Shown: positions 7,534 to 16,494, counted from the first letter of the stretch. The stretch is DNA of 38,097 bases from Bacteroidales bacterium H4 (GCA_001701165.1 DAAP01000041.1:1-38097), one strand, 5' to 3'. Made by a program: numbers and translations. Notes: generated by a model not told the origin, from the letters alone.

Positions 7534-9663
7534 ATGTCACAAGCAGAAGACCAGAGACTAAAGTATACCCGAAATATCGGCATCATGGCGCACATCGATG
7601 CCGGCAAGACCACAACTTCGGAACGCATACTCTTCTATACAGGCCTTACCCATAAAATCGGTGAGGTACATGATGGCGCAGCCACCATGGACTGGATGGA
7701 ACAGGAGCAGGAACGCGGCATTACAATCACCTCCGCCGCCACTACCGCATTCTGGAAATATAATGATGAGAAATACAAAATCAACCTCATCGACACTCCG
7801 GGACACGTTGACTTCACTGTCGAGGTGGAGCGCTCGCTCCGCGTACTTGATGGTGCTGTGGCTACATTCTGCGCCGTAGGCGGTGTAGAACCCCAGAGCG
7901 AAACCGTATGGCGTCAGGCCGACAAATACAACGTACCCCGTATCGGTTACGTCAACAAGATGGACCGCTCCGGCGCCAACTTCTTTGAGGTTGTACGCCA
8001 GCTCCATGATATTCTCGGCGCCAATCCCTGTCCCATACAGATACCTATAGGCGCTGAAGAAACATTCAAAGGCGTTGTCGACCTCATCCGTATGAAAGCC
8101 ATATTCTGGCACGACGAGACCATGGGCGCCGACTACGAAGTCGATGATATCCCCGAAAACCTCCTCGGCGAGGCTCAGGAATACCGCGACAAGATGCTCG
8201 AGAAAATCGCCGAATACGATGACGCCCTCATGGAGAAATACTTTGATGACCCCTCCACCATCACCGAGGACGAAATCAAGGCAGCCCTGCGCAAAGCCAC
8301 CCTGTCGATGAACGTTGTACCCATGATTTGCGGATCTTCGTTCAAGAACAAAGGCGTGCAGCCCCTGCTTGACGCCGTGTGCGCATACCTACCCAGCCCC
8401 GTAGACGCCGGTGCAGTGGAAGGCCACGCCGTAGGCGATCCCGACACCATCATCACACGCGAGCCCTCCTCCGAAGCACCCATGTGTGCACTTGCATTTA
8501 AGATTGCCACCGACCCCTATGTAGGCCGTCTGTGCTTCTTCCGCGTATACTCCGGCGATGTAAATGCCGGCAGCTACGTACTCAATGCTCGCTCGGGTAA
8601 GAAAGAACGTATTTCTCGCCTCTTCCAGATGCACTCCGCCAAGCAGAACCCCAAGGATACTATCGGTTGCGGCGATATAGGTGCCGGCGTGGGCTTCAAG
8701 GATATCCGCACCGGTGACACCCTCTGCGACGAAAATGCACCTATCGTACTCGAGGCCATGGACTTCCCCGATCCCGTAATCGGTATTGCGGTCGAGCCCC
8801 TTACACAGAAAGACCTCGACAAACTTGGCGTAGGTCTGCAGAAACTTGCCGAAGAAGACCCCACCTTCCAGGTTAAGACTAACGAAGAAACCGGCCAGAC
8901 AGTTATCTCCGGTATGGGCGAGCTTCACCTCGACATCATCATCGATCGTCTCAAGCGCGAATTTAAAGTCGAGTGCAAGCAGGGCCGTCCTCAGGTTACC
9001 TACAAGGAATCCATCACCAAGCCAGTTGAGCTCCGCGAAGTGTTCAAGAAGCAGACCGGTGGTCGAGGCAAATTTGCCGACATCATCGTGCGCGTCGAAC
9101 CCGTGGACGAAGGCTTCGAAGGCAACCTCCAGTTTGTGGACGAAGTTAAGGGTGGCAATATCCCCAAGGAGTTTATCCCCTCGATACAGAAAGGCTTTAC
9201 CACAGCCATGAAGTCCGGTGTACTCGCCGGCTTCCCCGTAGAGCAGCTTAAGGTGACCGTTATTGACGGTTCGTTCCACCCCGTGGACTCCGACCAGCTC
9301 TCCTTCGAGCTCTGTGCCATTCAGGCATTTAAGAAAGCCTGCGAAAAAGCCGGTCCCGTGCTACTTGAACCCATAATGAAGATCGAGGTTGTCACTCCCG
9401 AAGAATCCATGGGTGATGTCATCTCCGACCTCAACAAGCGTCGCGGACAAGTCGAAGGCATGGAAACATCACGCTCGGGCGCTCGCGTAGTCAAGGCCAA
9501 GGCACCTTTGGCCGAAATGTTCGGCTACGTCACCGCCCTGCGTACCATCACCTCCGGACGCGCCACCTCGACGATGTCCTTCTCCCACTACGCCGAAGTA
9601 TCCTCCTCGATAGCACGCAACGTGCTCACCGAGTGCCAAGGCCGCGTAGACCTAATCAAATAA
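7534..9663 (+). CDS. fusA: Elongation factor G
   Basis: EF-G (709 aa) is the GTPase that drives ribosomal translocation and, with RRF, ribosome recycling. The G domain motifs are intact: AHIDAGKTT (residues 19-27), the switch RGITITSAA, DTPGHVDFT and NKMD. Domain II-V hallmarks follow, such as GMGELHLDIIIDRL and GRATSTMSFSHY near the C-terminus. It lies 74 bp after rpsG. The usual str-operon partner tuf is absent after it; rpsJ follows directly, so tuf must be elsewhere in the genome. Confidence 0.97.
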   Translation: MSQAEDQRLKYTRNIGIMAHIDAGKTTTSERILFYTGLTHKIGEVHDGAATMDWMEQEQERGITITSAATTAFWKYNDEKYKINLIDTPGHVDFTVEVERSLRVLDGAVATFCAVGGVEPQSETVWRQADKYNVPRIGYVNKMDRSGANFFEVVRQLHDILGANPCPIQIPIGAEETFKGVVDLIRMKAIFWHDETMGADYEVDDIPENLLGEAQEYRDKMLEKIAEYDDALMEKYFDDPSTITEDEIKAALRKATLSMNVVPMICGSSFKNKGVQPLLDAVCAYLPSPVDAGAVEGHAVGDPDTIITREPSSEAPMCALAFKIATDPYVGRLCFFRVYSGDVNAGSYVLNARSGKKERISRLFQMHSAKQNPKDTIGCGDIGAGVGFKDIRTGDTLCDENAPIVLEAMDFPDPVIGIAVEPLTQKDLDKLGVGLQKLAEEDPTFQVKTNEETGQTVISGMGELHLDIIIDRLKREFKVECKQGRPQVTYKESITKPVELREVFKKQTGGRGKFADIIVRVEPVDEGFEGNLQFVDEVKGGNIPKEFIPSIQKGFTTAMKSGVLAGFPVEQLKVTVIDGSFHPVDSDQLSFELCAIQAFKKACEKAGPVLLEPIMKIEVVTPEESMGDVISDLNKRRGQVEGMETSRSGARVVKAKAPLAEMFGYVTALRTITSGRATSTMSFSHYAEVSSSIARNVLTECQGRVDLIK

Positions 9664-9698
9664 AGCCAATAAAAACGCAAAGCACATCATAAGAAATC

Positions 9699-10004
9699 AT
9701 GAGCCAAAAAATTCGCATTAAACTCAAATCTTACGATCACAACCTCGTCGACAAGAGCGCCGAGAAGATCGTCAAGACAGTGAAGGCCACGGGCGCCGTA
9801 ATCTCCGGTCCCATACCCCTGCCTACACACAAGCGCATATTCACCGTCAACCGTTCGACATTCGTCAACAAGAAAGCGCGCGAACAATTCCAGCTCTCGT
9901 CATACAAACGCCTCATCGACATCTACAACTCCACAGCCAAGACCGTGGACGCACTCATGAAGCTGGAGCTTCCCAGCGGTGTCGAAGTAGAAATCAAAGT
10001 CTGA
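9699..10004 (+). CDS. rpsJ: 30S ribosomal protein S10
   Basis: Ribosomal protein uS10 (101 aa), a component of the 30S head and, as NusE, a partner in antitermination. The N-terminal IRIKLKSYDHNLVDKSAEKI and the GPIPLPTHKRIFTVNRS loop are the family hallmarks. It opens the S10 section of the cluster, 35 bp after fusA. A hairpin lies between it and rplC. Confidence 0.97.
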   Translation: MSQKIRIKLKSYDHNLVDKSAEKIVKTVKATGAVISGPIPLPTHKRIFTVNRSTFVNKKAREQFQLSSYKRLIDIYNSTAKTVDALMKLELPSGVEVEIKV

Positions 10005-10032
10005 CGAAGACCCCCGACATTCCGGTCCGGCT

Positions 10033-10053
10033 CTTGCGGCATTATGCCGCAGG
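10033..10053 (+). other. Hairpin between rpsJ and rplC
   Basis: A 9-bp stem (10033-10041 with 10045-10053, one G-T wobble) with a TTA loop, core GCGGCA/TGCCGC. There is no T-run after it, so it is not a classic terminator. It is one of a series of GC-rich hairpins in gaps of this operon. Confidence 0.6.
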
Positions 10054-10122
10054 GTCCCCGGAAAGGGATACAAGAAAATCAACAATTAATAAATAATATC
10101 CAACCACAAAACCAACACAGAA

Positions 10123-10740
10123 ATGCCAGGATTATTAGGAAAGAAAATCGGAATGACATCCGTTTTCAGTGCCGAGGGAAAGAACATTCCATGCACTGTT
10201 GTCGAAGTAGGTCCTTGCGTGGTTACACAGGTCAAGACAGTGGCTAAGGACGGCTATGATGCCGTACAGCTCGGTTTCGGAGAACAAAAGGAGAAACACC
10301 TCACCGCTCCCGAATTGGGTCACTTCAAGAAAGCCGGTGTAGCACCCAAGCGATACTTGGCCGAGTTCAAGGGTTTCGAAGGACAATACAGCGCCGGAGA
10401 CACCATCACCGCCGAACTATTCAGCGAAAACGACTTCGTTGACGTAGTCGGCATCAGCAAAGGTAAAGGCTACCAAGGCGTAGTCAAGCGCCACGGCTTC
10501 GGCGGCGTCGGCCAAACCACACACGGCCAGCACAACCGCTTGCGCGCGCCCGGTTCGGTAGGTGCCTGCTCCTATCCCGCCAAGGTCTTCAAGGGAATGC
10601 GTATGGCCGGTCAGATGGGCAACCGTCAGGTAACGGTTCAGAACCTCCAGGTCATCAAGATCATCCCCGAACACAATATTATAATGCTCAAGGGCTCCAT
10701 TCCCGGAAGCAAAGGTTCAATCATTTCAATCGAGAAATAA
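10123..10740 (+). CDS. rplC: 50S ribosomal protein L3
   Basis: Ribosomal protein uL3 (205 aa) binds near the 3' end of 23S rRNA and reaches the peptidyl transferase centre. The N-terminus MPGLLGKKIGMTSVF and the central GHGQHNRLRAPGSVGA, with the Gln that is often methylated in this family, are clear. The start at 10123 is the only one that fits the family. It follows a 118-bp hairpin-containing gap and lies 2 bp before rplD. Confidence 0.97.
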   Translation: MPGLLGKKIGMTSVFSAEGKNIPCTVVEVGPCVVTQVKTVAKDGYDAVQLGFGEQKEKHLTAPELGHFKKAGVAPKRYLAEFKGFEGQYSAGDTITAELFSENDFVDVVGISKGKGYQGVVKRHGFGGVGQTTHGQHNRLRAPGSVGACSYPAKVFKGMRMAGQMGNRQVTVQNLQVIKIIPEHNIIMLKGSIPGSKGSIISIEK

Positions 10741-10742
10741 CA

Positions 10743-11363
10743 ATGGAACTCGCAATATACACCCAAGAAGGAAAAGACACCGGTCGTAAGGCAGTCCTCA
10801 ACGACGAGGTGTTCGCGATAGAGCCCAACGAGCACGTACTCTACCTCGCCGTAAAACAGTATCTTGCCAACCAACGTCAGGGTACACATAAATCCAAAGA
10901 GCGTAGCGAAGTGTCCGGCTCGACGCGTAAGCTGCACAAACAAAAAGGCGGCGGCGGTTCGCGTATCGGTGATATCAACTCGCCCGTACTCGTAGGTGGC
11001 GGCCGCGTATTCGGTCCCCGTCCTCGCGACTACCGTTTCAAACTTAATGCCAAGATGAAAGACCTCGCACGTCGCAGCGCATTGTCCGCCAAGGCAGCCG
11101 ACGGCCGGATCATCGTGGTCGAAGACATCAAAATCGATGCTCCCAAGACTAAAGAGTTTGTCAAGATAGCCAAGGCCCTCAACTTTGAAGGCAAGAAGGT
11201 ACTCGTGCTCAATGCGGGCATCGACCGCAATGTGACGCTGTCGGCACGCAACGTTCCCGGAGTCAATATCCTCCGCGCCGGCGATGCCAACACCTACGCA
11301 CTGCTCAACAACAACGTAATCATCATTACCGAAAGCTCGCTCGAGACGGTAAACAAATTCTAA
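10743..11363 (+). CDS. rplD: 50S ribosomal protein L4
   Basis: Ribosomal protein uL4 (206 aa) lines the exit tunnel; in E. coli it also represses its own operon. The extended loop that reaches into the tunnel is visible (TRKLHKQKGGGGSRIGDINSP), followed by the globular core with LNAGIDRNVTLSARN. It starts 2 bp after rplC, which suggests translational coupling. Its stop codon overlaps a strong Shine-Dalgarno-like sequence for rplW. Confidence 0.97.
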   Translation: MELAIYTQEGKDTGRKAVLNDEVFAIEPNEHVLYLAVKQYLANQRQGTHKSKERSEVSGSTRKLHKQKGGGGSRIGDINSPVLVGGGRVFGPRPRDYRFKLNAKMKDLARRSALSAKAADGRIIVVEDIKIDAPKTKEFVKIAKALNFEGKKVLVLNAGIDRNVTLSARNVPGVNILRAGDANTYALLNNNVIIITESSLETVNKF

Positions 11364-11368
11364 GGAGG
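11363..11368 (+). promoter_or_regulatory. Shine-Dalgarno sequence before rplW
   Basis: AGGAGG ends 7 nt before the rplW ATG at 11376. Strong Shine-Dalgarno motifs are rare in Bacteroidota, where most genes use A-rich upstream regions, as most neighbours here do. This one overlaps the end of rplD. Confidence 0.6.
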
Positions 11369-11375
11369 AACAACA

Positions 11376-11666
11376 ATGGATATAATGATTAAACCCATCA
11401 TTACCGAGAAGGCCACCAAGCTTACCGAAAAGCACGGGACATACACCTTCCGCGTATCCCCCGAGGCAAACAAATACCAGATTAAGGCCCTCGTAGAGCA
11501 AACTTACGGTGTAAAAGTCGTCAACGTCAACACAGCCGTAGTCCGCGGCAAGAACAAATCTCGCTGGACTCGCACCGGCCTTCTTCGCGGCAAGACAGCC
11601 CAGTGGAAGAAAGCCTTTGTAAACGTCGCCGACGGTCAGACCATAGACTTCTTTAGCAACATCTAA
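11376..11666 (+). CDS. rplW: 50S ribosomal protein L23
   Basis: Ribosomal protein uL23 (96 aa) sits at the tunnel exit and is a docking site for trigger factor and SRP. The core IIKPIITEKATKLTEKHGTY and the later VRGKNKSRWTRTGLLRG are family features. It lies 12 bp after rplD with a good AGGAGG in that gap and 6 bp before rplB. Confidence 0.97.
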   Translation: MDIMIKPIITEKATKLTEKHGTYTFRVSPEANKYQIKALVEQTYGVKVVNVNTAVVRGKNKSRWTRTGLLRGKTAQWKKAFVNVADGQTIDFFSNI

Positions 11667-11672
11667 CATAAA

Positions 11673-12500
11673 ATGGCAGTAAGAAAATTCAAGCCCACCA
11701 CCCCCGGGCAACGACACAAAGTTATCGGTGTATTCAAAGGTACCATCACTGCTACTACACCGGAGAAATCTCTTACAGTCGGTAAGCGTGCCAGCGGCGG
11801 ACGCAACGCCGAAGGCCACCTCACCTCCCGATACCTGGGCGGTGGCCACAAACGCAAGTACCGTATCATAGACTTTAAGAGAAACAAAGACGGCATACCC
11901 GCCGTAGTCAAGAGCATCGAGTACGACCCCAACCGCTCGGCACGCATCGCCCTGCTGTATTACGTCGACGGTGCCAAAGCGTACATCATCGCGCCCAACG
12001 GCCTCGAAGTCGGCACCACCGTGGTTTCCGGCGAAGACGTGGCTCCCGAAGTAGGCAACTGCCTGCCTCTGGGTAAGATACCTGTAGGTACGCTGGTACA
12101 CAACATCGAGCTCCGTCCCGGCCAGGGCGCATTCATCGCTCGCAGCGCCGGCACCTTCGCACAGATAGTGTCTCGCGAGGGCAACTATGCTATTATCAAA
12201 CTTCCTTCGGGCGAAACTCGCAAAATCCTTGCCGCCTGCCGAGCAACCGTCGGCGTCGTGGGCAATAGCGAACACTCGCTCGAACGCTCCGGTAAGGCCG
12301 GCCGCTCGCGCTGGCTCGGCCGTCGTCCGCGCAACCGCGGCGTGGTTATGAACCCTGTCGATCACCCCATGGGTGGTGGCGAAGGCCGCGCTTCCGGTGG
12401 ACATCCCCGCTCACGCAAGGGTCTCTACGCTAAAGGTCTCAAGACCCGTGCGCCCAAGAAGCACTCTTCGAAGTACATCATTGAGAGAAGAAAGAAGTAA
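11673..12500 (+). CDS. rplB: 50S ribosomal protein L2
   Basis: Ribosomal protein uL2 (275 aa) is needed for subunit association and peptidyl transferase activity. The N-terminal MAVRKFKPTTPGQRHKVIG, the central SH3-like region and the C-terminal VVMNPVDHPMGGGEGRASGG with the conserved histidine are present. Length is normal for the family. It is followed after 21 bp by rpsS. Confidence 0.97.
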   Translation: MAVRKFKPTTPGQRHKVIGVFKGTITATTPEKSLTVGKRASGGRNAEGHLTSRYLGGGHKRKYRIIDFKRNKDGIPAVVKSIEYDPNRSARIALLYYVDGAKAYIIAPNGLEVGTTVVSGEDVAPEVGNCLPLGKIPVGTLVHNIELRPGQGAFIARSAGTFAQIVSREGNYAIIKLPSGETRKILAACRATVGVVGNSEHSLERSGKAGRSRWLGRRPRNRGVVMNPVDHPMGGGEGRASGGHPRSRKGLYAKGLKTRAPKKHSSKYIIERRKK

Positions 12501-12521
12501 TCAGATAATCAGCATACACTT

Positions 12522-12791
12522 ATGAGCCGTTCCCTAAAAAAAGGACCCTTTATCTCCGTAAAGCTGGAGAAAAAAGTCGCCGACATGGACGCCAGCGGCA
12601 AGAAGAACGTCATTAAGACGTGGAGTCGCGCATCCATGATTGCTCCCGAGTTCGTAGGCCACACTTTCGCCGTACACAACGGCAACAAGTTTATTCCCGT
12701 GTACGTTACAGAAAACATGGTAGGCCACAAGCTCGGCGAATTCGCCCCCACCCGCACATTCCGCGGACACGCCGGCAACAAGAAAAAATAA
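12522..12791 (+). CDS. rpsS: 30S ribosomal protein S19
   Basis: Ribosomal protein uS19 (89 aa) of the 30S head, pairing with S13 near the A site. The N-terminus MSRSLKKGPFI and the C-terminal GHKLGEFAPTRTFRGHAGNK are standard. A 241-bp gap with two hairpins separates it from rplV, which is longer than usual in this operon. Confidence 0.97.
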   Translation: MSRSLKKGPFISVKLEKKVADMDASGKKNVIKTWSRASMIAPEFVGHTFAVHNGNKFIPVYVTENMVGHKLGEFAPTRTFRGHAGNKKK

Positions 12792-12803
12792 TCCGGCGAC
12801 CGC

Positions 12804-12829
12804 GGCGGTAACCGCCCACCGCAAGGTGG
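12804..12829 (+). other. Two adjacent hairpins in the rpsS-rplV gap
   Basis: GGCGG/CCGCC with a TAA loop (12804-12816) runs directly into CCACC/GGTGG with a GCAA tetraloop (12816-12829). The two share base 12816, so they may stack or compete. No T-run follows. The rest of the 241-bp gap (12792-13032) shows no supportable gene; a 63-codon open frame in it lacks any recognisable protein. Confidence 0.5.
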
Positions 12830-13032
12830 CGACATCGTGCAGCGGCGACAGCCAAGGCCCAATTCGGCCGCGCAAGTGCCCTCCAACGTTAGCCAGCCTT
12901 CCTCGGCAAGTACCCCGGAGACACCGCGCCACCCTGATGGCACTACGGCAACCGACCGCAACGTAATACCGTCGCGACCAGACATCCAAAACAACAAAAA
13001 AACAGAACCCGCCAAAACAACCGCATAACACA

Positions 13033-13440
13033 ATGGGTAAAAGAAAAAAAGAAGCAGCCGACAAAATCAAGGCAGTCAAGAGAGAGACCGCCTTTGCCCG
13101 GCTCAACAACGTGCCTTCTTCCCCCCGCAAGATGCGCCTCGTGGCCGACATGGTACGCGGCAAAGAAGTTTTCCGCGCCTTAGGCCTGCTTAAGTTCTCC
13201 AACAAGGAGGCCGCCGGACGCCTTGAAAAGCTCCTGCGCTCGGCCATCGCCAACTGGGAAGCAAAGAACGAAGAAAAGGCAGAAGCCGGCGTACTCTGCG
13301 TCAAAACCATACACGTAGACTGCGCCCCGATGCTCAAACGCCTTCGCACAGCGCCCCAAGGACGTGGCTACCGCATACGCAAGCGCTCCAACCACGTTAC
13401 TATCATCGTAGACCGTATCAACCAAAACACAGAAGCATAA
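13033..13440 (+). CDS. rplV: 50S ribosomal protein L22
   Basis: Ribosomal protein uL22 (135 aa) spans the exit tunnel with a beta-hairpin. The motifs NNVPSSPRKMRLVADMVRGK and APQGRGYRIRKRSNHVTI are the family core and hairpin. It lies 3 bp before rpsC, suggesting coupled translation. Confidence 0.97.
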   Translation: MGKRKKEAADKIKAVKRETAFARLNNVPSSPRKMRLVADMVRGKEVFRALGLLKFSNKEAAGRLEKLLRSAIANWEAKNEEKAEAGVLCVKTIHVDCAPMLKRLRTAPQGRGYRIRKRSNHVTIIVDRINQNTEA

Positions 13441-13443
13441 ACC

Positions 13444-14178
13444 ATGGGACAGAAAGTTAATCCTATCAGCAACCGCCTCGGCATCATCCGCGGCTGGGAT
13501 TCCAACTGGTACGGCGGCAAGAAATACGGCGACACCATCTTAGAAGACTCGCGCCTTCGCCGCTACCTCGACGTCCGCTTGGCCAAATGCTCGGTATCCC
13601 GCATTGTCATCGAACGCACCCTCAAGCTCGTAACCATCACAGTGTGCACATCGCGCCCCGGTCTGATCATCGGCAAGGGTGGCAGCGAAGTAGAAAAACT
13701 CAAGGAAGAGCTCAAGAAAATTACAGACAAGGACGTGCAAATCAATATCTTCGAGGTGAAACGCCCCGAGATGGACGCCCAAATCGTAGCAGCCAACATC
13801 GCACGCCAGATTGAAGGTAAGATTGCCTATCGCCGCGCCGTCAAGATGGCCGTTGCATCGACCATGCGCGCAGGCGCCGAGGGTATTAAGGTACAAGTCA
13901 GCGGCCGCCTCAATGGTGCCGAAATGGCTCGTAGCGAGATGTTCAAGGAAGGCCGTACGCCACTGCACACCCTGCGTGCCGACATCGACTACGCACTCGT
14001 GGAAGCTCACACCAAAGTCGGCGTTGTCGGCGTTAAGGTGTGGATTTGCCGTGGTGAAGTCTATGGCAAACGTGACCTGGCTCCCTCGTTCACACAGGCC
14101 TCCAAGGAAAATCGTTCGGCCGGCGCTCCGGCAGGACGTCGCGGAGGCTTCCGCCGCGGTGCCAAGAACCCCCGTTGA
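13444..14178 (+). CDS. rpsC: 30S ribosomal protein S3
   Basis: Ribosomal protein uS3 (244 aa) forms part of the mRNA entry channel and helicase. The N-terminus MGQKVNPISNRLGIIRGWDS, the type II KH domain with GKGG (PGLIIGKGGSEVEKL) and the C-terminal domain are all present. The tail is Arg/Gly-rich (GAPAGRRGGFRRGAKNPR). It follows rplV by 3 bp and precedes rplP by 54 bp. Confidence 0.97.
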   Translation: MGQKVNPISNRLGIIRGWDSNWYGGKKYGDTILEDSRLRRYLDVRLAKCSVSRIVIERTLKLVTITVCTSRPGLIIGKGGSEVEKLKEELKKITDKDVQINIFEVKRPEMDAQIVAANIARQIEGKIAYRRAVKMAVASTMRAGAEGIKVQVSGRLNGAEMARSEMFKEGRTPLHTLRADIDYALVEAHTKVGVVGVKVWICRGEVYGKRDLAPSFTQASKENRSAGAPAGRRGGFRRGAKNPR

Positions 14179-14232
14179 GGCACGGCAAGCGGAGACCAAC
14201 ACAAAAGTTAACAACATCCAACACAAACGACA

Positions 14233-14664
14233 ATGTTACAACCTAAGAAAACCAAATTCCGCCGTTCACAAAAAGGCCGCATGAAAGGTAATGCCCAGCG
14301 TGGCAACCAGCTTGCCTTCGGCTCCTTTGGTATAAAGACCCTTGAATCCAAATGGATTACCGGTCGCCAGATAGAGGCTGCTCGTATCGCCGTGACGCGC
14401 TATATGCAGCGTCAGGGTCAGATTTGGATACGCATCTTCCCCGACAAGCCCATCACCAAGAAACCTGCCGAAGTCCGCATGGGTAAAGGTAAGGGTTCGC
14501 CCGAAGGCTTCGTGGCACCCGTCACCCCCGGTCGCATAATTATCGAGGTCGAAGGCGTAAGCTACGAAATCGCAAAGGAGGCACTGCGCCTTGCAGCCCA
14601 GAAGCTCCCAGTAGTCACCAAGTTCGTCGTCGCTCGCGACTACGATCCCAGTCAGAACGTCTAA
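14233..14664 (+). CDS. rplP: 50S ribosomal protein L16
   Basis: Ribosomal protein uL16 (143 aa) organises the A-site tRNA region of the 50S subunit. MLQPKKTKFRRSQKGRMKG at the N-terminus and the central MGKGKGSPEGFVAPV are family hallmarks. Length is typical. rpmC follows after 16 bp. Confidence 0.97.
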   Translation: MLQPKKTKFRRSQKGRMKGNAQRGNQLAFGSFGIKTLESKWITGRQIEAARIAVTRYMQRQGQIWIRIFPDKPITKKPAEVRMGKGKGSPEGFVAPVTPGRIIIEVEGVSYEIAKEALRLAAQKLPVVTKFVVARDYDPSQNV

Positions 14665-14680
14665 AAGTCAGCACGCCACT

Positions 14681-14890
14681 ATGAAACAGCAAGAAATCAA
14701 AGAAATGGCGACCGCCGACCTGCGCGCACGCCTCGCACAGATGGAGAAAGACTACCGCCAGCTCACCATCAACCACGCCGTAACGCCCCTGGATAACCCC
14801 GCAAAGATTACCGCCGACCGCCGTGCCATTGCACGCGTGAAGACGGAACTTCGTGCTCGCGAAATTCAGGAAGCCAAAGCTGCGAAATAA
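14681..14890 (+). CDS. rpmC: 50S ribosomal protein L29
   Basis: Ribosomal protein uL29 (69 aa), a small helical protein near the tunnel exit. The N-terminus MKQQEIKEMATADLRARL and a second helix ending in IARVKTELRARE match the family. It lies between rplP and rpsQ, as in nearly all bacteria. Confidence 0.95.
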   Translation: MKQQEIKEMATADLRARLAQMEKDYRQLTINHAVTPLDNPAKITADRRAIARVKTELRAREIQEAKAAK

Positions 14891-14939
14891 CTCCGGACAT
14901 CCCCATCCAATGTTCCACAACAACTAACAACAGAAACAC

Positions 14940-15197
14940 ATGGAAAAACGAAATCTTCGTAAAGAACGCATCGGGGTTGTTTCCAGCAACAAAGGCGACA
15001 AGACAATCACCGTGACCGTAAAATGGAAAGAGAAACACCCCATCTACGGTAAATTCGTGAACAAGACCAAGAAGTTCCACGCCCACGACGAGAAGAACGA
15101 GTGCTCTATAGGTGACACCGTGCGCCTGATGGAGACCCGTCCTCTAAGCAAGACCAAGCGTTGGAGATTAGTAGAAATCATCGAAAAAGTTAAGTAA
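14940..15197 (+). CDS. rpsQ: 30S ribosomal protein S17
   Basis: Ribosomal protein uS17 (85 aa), an OB-fold primary binder of 16S rRNA. The core GVVSSNKGDKTITVTVKW and the motif RPLSKTKRWRLVEIIEK are clear. The start at 14940 gives MEKRNLRKERIG. rplN begins 5 bp after it. Confidence 0.97.
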   Translation: MEKRNLRKERIGVVSSNKGDKTITVTVKWKEKHPIYGKFVNKTKKFHAHDEKNECSIGDTVRLMETRPLSKTKRWRLVEIIEKVK

Positions 15198-15202
15198 CGA
15201 CA

Positions 15203-15568
15203 ATGATACAGACCGAAACACGGCTCAATGTAGCCGACAACTCCGGCGCAAAAGAAGTGCTGTGCATCCGCGTACTTGGAGGCACAGGGCGCCGTTATGC
15301 TTCCGTAGGTGACATCATCGTAGTATCGGTGAAAAATGCCTTGCCCGGTTCCGACGTCAAGAAAGGTACCGTCAGCAAAGCCGTCGTCGTACGCACCAAT
15401 AAGGAAATCCGCCGTGCTGACGGGTCCTACATTCGCTTTGACGACAACGCCTGCGTGTTGCTCAACAACGCCGGTGAGCTTCGCGGCACGCGTATCTTCG
15501 GGCCGGTAGCCCGTGAGCTCCGTGCCACCAACATGAAAATCGTTTCACTGGCACCCGAGGTGCTCTAA
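15203..15568 (+). CDS. rplN: 50S ribosomal protein L14
   Basis: Ribosomal protein uL14 (121 aa) sits at the subunit interface and binds the silencing factor RsfS. MIQTETRLNVADNSGAKEVL and the C-terminal RELRATNMKIVSLAPEVL are the family termini. It is 5 bp after rpsQ. Confidence 0.97.
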   Translation: MIQTETRLNVADNSGAKEVLCIRVLGGTGRRYASVGDIIVVSVKNALPGSDVKKGTVSKAVVVRTNKEIRRADGSYIRFDDNACVLLNNAGELRGTRIFGPVARELRATNMKIVSLAPEVL

Positions 15569-15601
15569 CCGCGCCTCGTGCCACCAAACACAAACAAGAC
15601 A

Positions 15602-15922
15602 ATGAGCAAACAGCATATCAAAAAAGGCGACACCGTACAAGTGCTCGCCGGCGAAGACCGCGGCAAACAAGGACGTGTACTCCAGGTACTCGTCAAGAAA
15701 GACCGCGTGGTCGTCGAAGGCGTCAATGTAGTCACCAAGGCTACCAAGCCCTCGGCCCAGCATCCGCAGGGCGGGTTGGTGAAGAAAGAGGCCGGCATAC
15801 ATGTGAGCAACGTTGCCCTACTCGATCCCAAGAGCGGCAAGCCCGTACGTGTGGGTTTCCGCAAAAACGATGCAGGCAAGACAGTCCGTTATTCAAAAAA
15901 ATCAGGAGAGGAGATTAAATAA
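15602..15922 (+). CDS. rplX: 50S ribosomal protein L24
   Basis: Ribosomal protein uL24 (106 aa) starts 50S assembly. The KOW motif is visible (KKGDTVQVLAGEDRGKQGRV). The start at 15602 (MSKQHIKKG) is preferred over an in-frame codon eight residues upstream that lacks homology. Its TAA overlaps the rplE ATG by one base (TAATG), so translation is probably coupled. Confidence 0.97.
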   Translation: MSKQHIKKGDTVQVLAGEDRGKQGRVLQVLVKKDRVVVEGVNVVTKATKPSAQHPQGGLVKKEAGIHVSNVALLDPKSGKPVRVGFRKNDAGKTVRYSKKSGEEIK

Positions 15923-16473
15923 TGAGCACCACCACACTTCAGAAAGATTACAAGGAGCGCATTATTCCCGCCCTTGAGAAAGAGTTCAACTACACCACCG
16001 TCATGCAGGTGCCCCGTTTGGAGAAGATAGTCATCAATCAGGGTCTTGGCGAAGCCACTCAGGATCGCAAGATTATAGATACGGCCATCGCCGAGCTTAC
16101 CGCCATCACCGGTCAGAAAGCAGTGGCCACCCTGTCCAAGAAGGATATCTCCAATTTCCATCTGCGTAAGAAGATGCCCGTAGGCGTACGTGTGACTCTT
16201 CGTCGCGAGCGTATGTACGAGTTCCTCGAGCGTTTGGTACGCGTGGCGCTGCCCCGTATCCGTGACTTCAAGGGCATCGAAGGTAAGCTTGACGGCCGTG
16301 GCAACTACACCCTTGGCATCACCGAGCAGATTATCTTCCCCGAGATTAACATCGATTCGATCAGCAAGCTTCTCGGCATGAACATCACTTTTGTGACTTC
16401 CGCCAGGACCGATGCTGAAGGTTACGCCCTGCTCAAGCACTTCGGATTACCCTTCAAGAACGCCAAAAACTAA
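15922..16473 (+). CDS. rplE: 50S ribosomal protein L5
   Basis: Ribosomal protein uL5 (183 aa) binds 5S rRNA and contacts P-site tRNA. Conserved segments include MQVPRLEKIVINQGLG, LRKKMPVGVRVTLR and LGITEQIIFPEI. The start overlaps the rplX stop. In E. coli S8 represses the spc operon at the L5 start; no such site can be recognised here by eye. Confidence 0.97.
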   Translation: MSTTTLQKDYKERIIPALEKEFNYTTVMQVPRLEKIVINQGLGEATQDRKIIDTAIAELTAITGQKAVATLSKKDISNFHLRKKMPVGVRVTLRRERMYEFLERLVRVALPRIRDFKGIEGKLDGRGNYTLGITEQIIFPEINIDSISKLLGMNITFVTSARTDAEGYALLKHFGLPFKNAKN

Positions 16474-16494
16474 CCCCCGCACAAACACAGTATA

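Noticed and set aside
10638..12404. 588-codon open frame antisense to rplC, rplD, rplW and rplB
   Set aside because: It crosses four well-conserved genes on the other strand and has no domain of its own.
12837..13028. 63-codon open frame in the rpsS-rplV gap
   Set aside because: Non-ATG start and a biased Pro/Ser/Arg-rich product without a recognisable family; probably chance in a GC-rich spacer.
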